A DNA stretch of 25,536 nucleotides from a virus: the IMG/VR virus record IMGVR_UViG_3300030616_000078, positions 1-25,536 of that record; one strand, given 5' to 3'. Shown here one piece after another: positions 21,125 to 25,536 of this stretch. The notes below the pieces were generated by a model. That model was not told the DNA's origin. It did not search any database and saw only the letters and a program-made list of their open reading frames with translations. The translations under genes and the position numbers were made by a program. Each line of letters starts with the position of its first letter. Within the stretch, counting starts at the first letter, position 1.

Positions 21125-21236
21125 ATGTTTATTTTGTGGGAAGTATACATATAGCAAGGAATGGCTTTGCATCAGTTGCTGGGAAATAGCAAGCAAGGAA
21201 GTTAAATGCTTTATCCAAAGGCTCAGGGATTTATGA
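21111..21236 (+). CDS. Tiny zinc-finger protein, 41 residues
   Basis: ATG at 21111 has GAGGAG seven bases upstream. The product starts MKKRKCLFCGKYTYSKEWLC and continues ISCWEIASKEVKCFIQRLRD. The cysteine pairs CLFC and CISC, 11 residues apart, form a compact zinc knuckle, followed by one helix. The ends overlap both neighbours, and its stop is shared as ATGA with the next start. It is one of several very small zinc proteins in this operon. Confidence 0.65.
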   Translation: MKKRKCLFCGKYTYSKEWLCISCWEIASKEVKCFIQRLRDL

Positions 21237-21418
21237 AACCAGACTACATGTCAAATACATCCAAAGTGATTATTGGGAACAAGTTAATCCAATATGTCCT
21301 AAAGAAGCATCCTCTGATAACCCAGACACAACTCCGTAAGATTTTCTGCCATTTATATCAGAGGCTGAGAACCGAGGATAAACACTTCAATGAGATAAAG
21401 AGGAAGATGATAAAATGA
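21233..21418 (+). CDS. Small basic helical protein, 61 residues
   Basis: The start chosen is ATG at 21233, which overlaps the previous stop as ATGA like its neighbours. An in-frame ATG at 21206 with AAGGAAG upstream is a good alternative and would add nine residues. The product (MKPDYMSNTSKVIIGNKLIQ onward) contains LITQTQLRKIFCHLYQRLRT and a Lys-rich end. It is helical and basic, and a small DNA- or RNA-binding role is plausible. The stop overlaps the following start (ATGA). No family is recognised. Confidence 0.6.
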   Translation: MKPDYMSNTSKVIIGNKLIQYVLKKHPLITQTQLRKIFCHLYQRLRTEDKHFNEIKRKMIK

Positions 21419-21612
21419 GGCATTTTGACCATAGTTGTTATCTATGTAATAAAGAATACTCGGATGACCTCGGTCAACCAGACTACTATATGGCATTAGT
21501 CTTCCAACATACGAATAAACAATACTTAATATGCTGGGATTGTTGGATGAAAATATTAAGACCAGGAATATGCGAATTAAAGAAACAAATAAAGAGGAAG
21601 GTGATAAAATGA
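21415..21612 (+). CDS. Small zinc-finger protein, 65 residues
   Basis: The product starts MRHFDHSCYLCNKEYSDDLG. CYLC near the start and CWDC near residue 43 (YLICWDCWMKILRP) make a treble-clef-like zinc site, followed by a basic C-terminal helix (ELKKQIKRKVIK). The ATG and stop are both shared with neighbours as ATGA. It is the gene immediately before the PD-(D/E)XK nuclease and could be an accessory to it. That link is inferred from position only. Confidence 0.7.
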   Translation: MRHFDHSCYLCNKEYSDDLGQPDYYMALVFQHTNKQYLICWDCWMKILRPGICELKKQIKRKVIK

Positions 21613-22496
21613 AAAGAATCTTAGAAATCACATCAAGTTTTACTGGCACTATTTCTACTGCTAATTATGAAAACTCTAAACCTTTATTCTCCGTCAAGGA
21701 AGTAGTAGAGCTAGACCAAGAAGTTATGAACGACCTGGATGACAAGTATATAGAGAATAGACAAAAGCAACTCCACGACTTATGTTACAACCAATTTAAA
21801 CAAATAGCAGACCAACTCTATGCCGAAAGAATCGCCAAGACCTATAAGAACATCAGGTTCTATGACGGCATAGGTGGTAAGAAATACCCCTCGGTCACTT
21901 CCATTATAAATATGGACAAGGACTTCGGTATACCACAAGACGAGTTGCAGCAGTATGCATCACGAGGCACGATTATCCATAAACAAGTTGAAATCTTCCT
22001 AAAGACAGGCACTTGGATGATGCCTTACAACATCGCTGAAGTGTCCTCTGATTGGCTTACAGTCAAGAACGGCAACCTCGGACTAGACTGTAGTGATGTG
22101 GACTTTATGGCATTCTACAAAGACTATCCTTTCAAGGTGATCTCGCAAGAAGAAACCGTCCTTAACCACGAGTACCGTTACGGTGGTAGGCAGGATATTC
22201 TATGTAGGATTGAATCATCTAATCCAGGCAAGTGGGCAAAGGTAGACAAGGTAAAGTTTGATGTGCCTACGATCCTAGACATCAAGACATCAACTACTCT
22301 AGATAAGATTAACGGCTTGATGCAACAGTCAGCCTATGCAAAGTCACAGCCAGATGTACAGCAGATTGGGTTGATCCACCTTACGAAATCAAACAAGTGT
22401 GGATATGCGACTCCAGTTGTTGAAACCAACTTAGATAGGTACTTCAACCTATTTTTAAATAAACTTGAACAATTCAGACAAAGGTACGGTGTATAA
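21609..22496 (+). CDS. PD-(D/E)XK nuclease, RecB/Cas4-like phage exonuclease
   Basis: The start chosen is ATG at 21609, with GAAGGTGA upstream and an ATGA overlap; an upstream in-frame start would run far into the previous gene. The 295-residue protein has an N-terminal helical domain (1-95). The nuclease core follows: GTIIHKQVE (His124, Glu128), YRYGGRQDILCRI (Asp196), TILDIKTS (Asp224 and Lys226) and MQQSAYA (about 238-244). This is the order seen in RecB-type nucleases. It probably resects DNA ends for recombination or processes replication intermediates. The TAA overlaps the next ATG. Confidence 0.82.
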   Translation: MKRILEITSSFTGTISTANYENSKPLFSVKEVVELDQEVMNDLDDKYIENRQKQLHDLCYNQFKQIADQLYAERIAKTYKNIRFYDGIGGKKYPSVTSIINMDKDFGIPQDELQQYASRGTIIHKQVEIFLKTGTWMMPYNIAEVSSDWLTVKNGNLGLDCSDVDFMAFYKDYPFKVISQEETVLNHEYRYGGRQDILCRIESSNPGKWAKVDKVKFDVPTILDIKTSTTLDKINGLMQQSAYAKSQPDVQQIGLIHLTKSNKCGYATPVVETNLDRYFNLFLNKLEQFRQRYGV

Positions 22497-22855
22497 TGAG
22501 AATCAATGTCCAAACAACAGTAGGAAATGTAAACTATAACTATCTAATAGACGAGCCAAAAGAGATGGATGCGATGCACAAGGCTATTGTATTAGGCAAT
22601 CCTCCGAAGTATTGCAACTGCTGCTCAAATAACCAATACTTCAGGATGGACAGCAACAAAGCCACCTCAGACAAGGGAACATTCACTTATATTAATGTTA
22701 TGTGTACTAAATGCTTTGCAAAAGCAACTCTAGGGCAATACAAAGCAGGTGGATACTTCTGGCATAAGTTTGAGAAATACGAGAAAGATGACAATGGGAA
22801 ACAACAGCAAGAAACACCACCTCAACAAGAAGAACCTGAACCAGAAGGATGGTAG
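22496..22855 (+). CDS. Zinc-binding protein with acidic tail (single-strand-binding candidate)
   Basis: The 119-residue protein begins MRINVQTTVGNVNYNYLIDE. It has cysteine pairs CNCC and CTKC (YCNCCSNNQYFRM, INVMCTKCFAKATLGQYKAG) framing a beta ribbon, then GYFWHKFEKYE. It ends with a Gln/Pro/Glu-rich acidic tail (QQEEPEPEGW). An acidic tail ending in an aromatic residue is typical of single-strand DNA-binding proteins such as SSB or T7 gp2.5. Coupling to the nuclease gene by TAATG suggests a recombination or replication partner. I recall similar small proteins beside phage nucleases, but no function is known. Confidence 0.72.
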   Translation: MRINVQTTVGNVNYNYLIDEPKEMDAMHKAIVLGNPPKYCNCCSNNQYFRMDSNKATSDKGTFTYINVMCTKCFAKATLGQYKAGGYFWHKFEKYEKDDNGKQQQETPPQQEEPEPEGW

Positions 22856-22858
22856 ACT

Positions 22859-23080
22859 ATGAAAGTAAGAGAGATGCTAAAAAGGATGGGAACAAAATCT
22901 AACGCAAATGATACCCTAACTATTACTTTTGAATATGAAGATGTTGATGTTATCCTGCAAAGCCTTGGCATAATTTATATAATGGGAGAAACATGGGATG
23001 ATGCTAAAGGTAAAATACCCAACAATAATCAAATAAGACAAGTACAAAACATTATAACTGCAAGTATAGCAAATAAATAA
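22859..23080 (+). CDS. Small early protein, 73 residues, function unknown
   Basis: The product begins MKVREMLKRMGTKSNANDTL. It continues with alternating strand patterns (TITFEYEDVDVILQSLGIIY) and a polar helical end (NNNQIRQVQNIITASIANK). It has no cysteine motif or membrane helix. AAGGATGG lies before the ATG, three bases after the previous stop. The role is unknown. Confidence 0.7.
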   Translation: MKVREMLKRMGTKSNANDTLTITFEYEDVDVILQSLGIIYIMGETWDDAKGKIPNNNQIRQVQNIITASIANK

Positions 23081-23092
23081 AGAAGGGTAATT

Positions 23093-23305
23093 ATGTTAAG
23101 AAAATCAAACGAAATTCCTTATAGTTCTAAGTTAGTGACTATACTTTGGAAAGAGAAAGGAGAATGGCACTTTTGTAATTCAAAGACAGAAAAAAGAGAT
23201 TTATGCGAAAGAATAGATGCTATTGATGAAGTTATGGTCATCTGGACAGGGAAGTGGTCTTCAGATGTATTTGAAATTGATTGGAAAGAACTAGAAAAGG
23301 TATAG
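23093..23305 (+). CDS. Small early protein, 70 residues, function unknown
   Basis: The product begins MLRKSNEIPYSSKLVTILWK. It contains strands rich in Trp (EKGEWHFCNSK, VMVIWTGKWSSDVFEIDW) and a short helix between them, suggesting a small alpha/beta fold. AGAAGGG is the ribosome binding site. No motif allows a functional call. It lies between an unknown gene and a coiled-coil protein in the nuclease operon. Confidence 0.7.
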   Translation: MLRKSNEIPYSSKLVTILWKEKGEWHFCNSKTEKRDLCERIDAIDEVMVIWTGKWSSDVFEIDWKELEKV

Positions 23306-23314
23306 GAGAACATT

Positions 23315-23683
23315 ATGGATCTATTGACAGTAGCCAAACTAATTAACGGGAAAATCAAAGCCATTGAGGTAGAAAGGAATAAACTTGAAACACTTGCTAA
23401 TAATAAAGCTAGAGCCGAAGCCGAGTACGACAGAGAACTCGCAGTCACAATTATCAAGCTTAAAACAGGAACTCCGATCACGGTTGACGGCAATGAAATT
23501 GTCAATCCTCCAGCAACTATTATTGAGCGAATTGCTAGAGGAGCAGTTTGGGAAGCAAAGCTTAGATGTGAAACAGCCAACGGATTATATAAAGCAACTA
23601 TATCAAACATATCAGCTTTAGAAAGTCAAATGACAGGATACCAGAGCATAAATAAATATTTAAAGGAGATTGATGGTGAATAA
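23315..23683 (+). CDS. Helical phage protein, 122 residues
   Basis: The product begins MDLLTVAKLINGKIKAIEVE. It is mostly helical, with a coiled-coil-like first part (ERNKLETLANNKARAEAEYD, RELAVTIIKLKTGTPITVDG). A conserved-looking second part follows: NPPATIIERIARGAVWEAKL, CETANGLYKATISNISALES and the QMTGYQSINKYLKEID end. The I-A-R-G-x-x-W-E and G-Y-Q-S-I motifs are familiar from unnamed phage early proteins. TAGGAGAACATT precedes the ATG. The 3' end overlaps the HNH gene. The function is unknown. Confidence 0.75.
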   Translation: MDLLTVAKLINGKIKAIEVERNKLETLANNKARAEAEYDRELAVTIIKLKTGTPITVDGNEIVNPPATIIERIARGAVWEAKLRCETANGLYKATISNISALESQMTGYQSINKYLKEIDGE

Positions 23684-24167
23684 AGAATGGTTTGAGATAC
23701 CAACTTATGATGGTAGATATATGATAACAAAAGACGGCAGAATCAAAAGCAAGTTCAAGGAATTAAAACAAGTAAAACGGAAAGATGGATATAAAAGGAT
23801 ATCTCTCACCAAAAATGGTAAAAGGAAAAATTATTTAGTTCATAGAGTTATTGCTATGACATTTATCCCTAATTCTATTAGAAAAAAAGAAGTAAATCAT
23901 AAAGATGGGAACAAAAGAAACAATCATGTTTCTAACCTTGAATGGTGTACGAGAGAAGAGAACATAAGACACGCTTCATCAAAAGGACTAATGTGTTGTG
24001 GAGAAGATAGAAAAAACTCTAGACTAACATGGAAGGAAGTATTATTGATACGAAAAATGCTATCTATCCCAAATAGAAAGCTAGCATCTCTATTTGGAGT
24101 CAGTCCTACCACTATACTAAAGATTAAAAAGAACATCAAATGGAAACGACAAGGAGGCAAGAAATGA
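23673..24167 (+). CDS. HNH homing-type endonuclease (NUMOD4-HNH-HTH)
   Basis: The start is ATG at 23673 or GTG at 23676, both close behind AAAGGAG. The protein of about 164 residues opens with a NUMOD4-like segment (EWFEIPTYDGRYMITKDGRI). The HNH core includes LVHRVIAMTFIPN, EVNHKDGNKRNNHVSNLEWC and REENIRHAS. A C-terminal helix-turn-helix follows (IPNRKLASLFGVSPTTILKI). This is the standard architecture of free-standing phage homing endonucleases, which nick a phage site and spread by repair. It sits inside a coupled operon with overlaps at both ends, so it seems well integrated and may be expressed with it. Confidence 0.85.
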   Translation: MVNKEWFEIPTYDGRYMITKDGRIKSKFKELKQVKRKDGYKRISLTKNGKRKNYLVHRVIAMTFIPNSIRKKEVNHKDGNKRNNHVSNLEWCTREENIRHASSKGLMCCGEDRKNSRLTWKEVLLIRKMLSIPNRKLASLFGVSPTTILKIKKNIKWKRQGGKK

Positions 24168-24523
24168 ATGATTGGACTGAAGATAATGGAAAGACTTATT
24201 GTAAAAAAGAGAAGGAAAAGGCTAGAGTCAAATTCTGTAATGGTTGGTCATTCAATATGTCGGAGAATGATATAACAAAGTTTAAAAAATTAAAGTACAT
24301 AACAGAAGAAGCGACATATATAATAGATGTTCAGGGTGCTTTAACTAAAGGATTCTCTAGACCAACTAAGCAAGGTGAGAATAAACTATACATACCAATA
24401 AAAAACTTTGATATTATTCCTCATGAAAACAGAAAAAAAGAAACTCAGCTTCTACAAAAAGAAAGCTTGGACACAGTTCAGCAAGTACATCCGTCTGAGG
24501 GATTCCAAGAACGGCTATTCTAA
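24164..24523 (+). CDS. Early protein of unknown function, 119 residues, long overlap with ninG
   Basis: The start chosen is ATG at 24164, with AGGAGG seven bases upstream and an ATGA overlap with the HNH gene. An in-frame ATG at 24140 lacks a comparable site. The product (MNDWTEDNGKTYCKKEKEKA onward) has a probable alpha/beta core up to IKNFDIIPHENRKK. Its last 34 or so residues (ending VHPSEGFQERLF) are encoded by the same DNA as the start of the NinG-like gene, in another frame. That tail may be an accidental extension. No family is recognised. Confidence 0.65.
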   Translation: MNDWTEDNGKTYCKKEKEKARVKFCNGWSFNMSENDITKFKKLKYITEEATYIIDVQGALTKGFSRPTKQGENKLYIPIKNFDIIPHENRKKETQLLQKESLDTVQQVHPSEGFQERLF

Positions 24524-24848
24524 GTGTTGCACCTGTGAATTTATAGACGAATATAAGTACCTCCAAGCAGGTCATTTTGTACCAGGAAGAAACAACTCTA
24601 TTCTTTTTGATGAACGCAACTGCCACGCACAATGTGCTGGGTGCAATTACTTCGGACAGAATTCTCAGCATTTTGGCAAGTACTATGAGTTTATGAAAGC
24701 TAGATACGGCATAGAGGTGATTGACGAACTCTTAATCCTGTCCAACAAGGAATGTATCTACAAGCAACACGACTATGAAGAAATTGAAGAGAAGTATAAA
24801 CAGAAAGTAAAGGAGATCCTATGCGACAAGGCGACAAAATTACACTAG
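24423..24848 (+). CDS. ninG: NinG-like recombination protein
   Basis: The 141-residue product from ATG at 24423 (MKTEKKKLSFYKKKAWTQFS) matches the phage NinG (Rap) pattern. It has FSKYIRLRDSKNGYSKCCTC, LQAGHFVPGRNNSILFDERN, CHAQCAGCNYFGQNSQHFGK and YYEFMKARYGIEVIDELLIL. The cysteine and histidine residues form an HNH/zinc-finger-type site. Lambda NinG aids Red-dependent recombination and cuts branched DNA. No clear Shine-Dalgarno sequence precedes this ATG, which lies inside the previous gene, so translation may depend on coupling. Conserved residues begin soon after the start, so the long overlap is real. Confidence 0.82.
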   Translation: MKTEKKKLSFYKKKAWTQFSKYIRLRDSKNGYSKCCTCEFIDEYKYLQAGHFVPGRNNSILFDERNCHAQCAGCNYFGQNSQHFGKYYEFMKARYGIEVIDELLILSNKECIYKQHDYEEIEEKYKQKVKEILCDKATKLH

Positions 24849-24973
24849 AATTAAACGGCAAAAAGCCTATTGAATATGAAGTGTTAATCAGATTAGGGCA
24901 GAACAAATATCTTTTAATTAATAAAAAAGAAGACCGACCGAGGAAGGTTTATTTTGCAGAGTGTCCAGAATAA
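24821..24973 (+). CDS. Small beta-rich protein, 50 residues
   Basis: ATG at 24821 has a perfect AAAGGAGAT ribosome binding site inside the end of the NinG-like gene. The product starts MRQGDKITLELNGKKPIEYE and continues VLIRLGQNKYLLINKKEDRP, RKVYFAECPE. The pattern of alternating hydrophobic residues suggests a single small beta-barrel such as an SH3-like fold. The function is unknown. Confidence 0.65.
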   Translation: MRQGDKITLELNGKKPIEYEVLIRLGQNKYLLINKKEDRPRKVYFAECPE

Positions 24974-24978
24974 CACGC

Positions 24979-25009
24979 TAGGCTCTTACCCACTAAGGAG
25001 GGATAGATG
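24979..25009 (+). repeat. 31-bp direct repeat carrying a ribosome binding site, copy 1
   Basis: The sequence starting TAGGCTCTTACCCACTAAGG and ending in the start codon at 25007 is repeated exactly at 25271-25301. It holds AAGGAGGG and the ATG of the following gene. The unit therefore acts as a portable translation start. Confidence 0.85.
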
Positions 25010-25273
25010 GATGAAAGGTTATTAAAGATTGAGGAATTATTTAAAAATAAAGCAATCCTGAATAAAAGAACTATGAAGTGGGAGTTTAGAGATAATCAAG
25101 AACTTAGAGAATTTGTAGTAGAAGTGCTTGGATTTATTGATACATACTATCAAAGTTATTATAATCTGGCTAATTTTGCTGATGCGTTTGTTGATTTAAT
25201 GCCACAACACAAGTTATATGAAAGTTGCCGACAAGATTTAAAGGGTTGCCTTAAAAGAATAAAGGGTTTATAG
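25007..25273 (+). CDS. Small helical protein, 88 residues, function unknown
   Basis: The product begins MDERLLKIEELFKNKAILNK. It is helical, with an aromatic middle (EVLGFIDTYYQSYYNLANFA) and a polar end (YESCRQDLKGCLKRIKGL). It has no motif that I recognise. The translation start is inside a 31-bp repeat shared with the following gene, and its TAG stop is part of the second copy. The two neighbours may be paralogues or only share the start cassette; their sequences show no obvious similarity beyond both being helical. Confidence 0.72.
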   Translation: MDERLLKIEELFKNKAILNKRTMKWEFRDNQELREFVVEVLGFIDTYYQSYYNLANFADAFVDLMPQHKLYESCRQDLKGCLKRIKGL

Positions 25274-25301
25274 GCTCTTACCCACTAAGGAGGGATAGAT
25301 G
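25271..25301 (+). repeat. 31-bp direct repeat carrying a ribosome binding site, copy 2
   Basis: This is an exact copy of 24979-25009. The first three bases are the TAG stop of the upstream gene, and the last three are the ATG of the next gene. The two copies are 292 bp apart. Confidence 0.85.
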
Positions 25302-25536
25302 AGCCAAGAGAAGATTAAGGAAGTTGAGAGGATAATTGATAAATTCTTTTTCCCTCATTGGGAAGAACCAAATGACTTGTTGCAGGATGAGATGTTTAGA
25401 GAATATGACTATCAGAAAAAAAGATGTGTTCAAGCCATAGTCAATTACTTTGAGAAACAGCAGAAGAAAGACCTTAAGCCGATATTGGATGTATGGGAAC
25501 GAATGACAACAGCAGATGAGCCTTGGGTAGATAGAA
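25299..25536 (+). CDS. Helical protein, partial (3' end outside window)
   Basis: ATG at 25299 lies at the end of the second 31-bp repeat, with AAGGAGGG upstream. At least 79 codons are open up to the window edge. The product starts MSQEKIKEVERIIDKFFFPH and continues with WEEPNDLLQDEMFREYDYQK and a polar helical region (YFEKQQKKDLKPILDVWERM). It appears to be a soluble, helical protein. The family is not recognised, and the missing C-terminus prevents a better call. Confidence 0.65.
   Translation, partial: MSQEKIKEVERIIDKFFFPHWEEPNDLLQDEMFREYDYQKKRCVQAIVNYFEKQQKKDLKPILDVWERMTTADEPWVDR

Noticed and set aside
23673-24167. HNH gene as evidence for an intron or intein in its neighbours
   Set aside because: Flanking genes are complete with normal starts and stops, so it is free-standing rather than part of an interrupted gene.

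Overview
The window is part of the genome of a tailed bacteriophage with a short-tailed (podovirus) virion. GC content looks like the high thirties percent. Terminase, portal, scaffold, major capsid, tail adaptor, nozzle-like and internal virion genes lie in one block, and no ribosomal, metabolic or integrase genes are visible. Strong AGGAGG ribosome binding sites and sigma70-type promoters point to a bacterial host that uses Shine-Dalgarno initiation and the standard bacterial code. The host genus cannot be told from the sequence. Both ends of the window cut through genes.

Layout. Positions 1-16884 are one tightly packed minus-strand packaging and virion operon. In order of transcription it holds: a small unknown gene, a hidden 37-residue membrane peptide, a zinc-ribbon protein, TerS, TerL, five small proteins (one with three membrane segments), portal, a hidden 30-residue membrane peptide, a Bbp19-like protein, scaffold, major capsid protein, Bbp16-like cement protein, tail adaptor, a nozzle-like protein, two modular tail proteins, and internal virion proteins resembling T7 gp13 and gp14. 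The capsid genes resemble the Bordetella phage BPP-1 set. The internal virion genes are T7-like.

Positions 16885-17195 are a divergent control region. Two sigma70-like promoters face away from each other and share an identical extended -10 sequence. The rightward transcript begins with a structured leader that can form a pseudoknot and holds a possible 36-codon leader peptide. Its stop codon touches the ribosome binding site of the replication gene.

Positions 17196-25536 are the plus-strand early and replication region. It holds a replisome-organizer-like protein with a possible internal origin, a cytosine-5 methyltransferase with a long overlapping open frame, an adenine methyltransferase, and a second promoter at 20.3 kb. 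It also has several very small zinc-binding or membrane proteins, a PD-(D/E)XK nuclease, an acidic-tailed zinc protein, an HNH homing-type endonuclease and a NinG-like protein. Many genes are coupled by ATGA, GTGA or TAATG overlaps.

The most unusual feature is the tail region at 1.5-7.25 kb. A protein domain that I know as the C-terminal part of the nozzle-like protein is absent from that gene. It appears instead as two diverged copies at the ends of the next two genes. One copy is fused to a sialidase-like beta-propeller, the other to a discoidin-like module plus a 29-unit Ser-Pro-Ser-x linker. Next in interest are the leader RNA and the open frame overlapping the cytosine methyltransferase.
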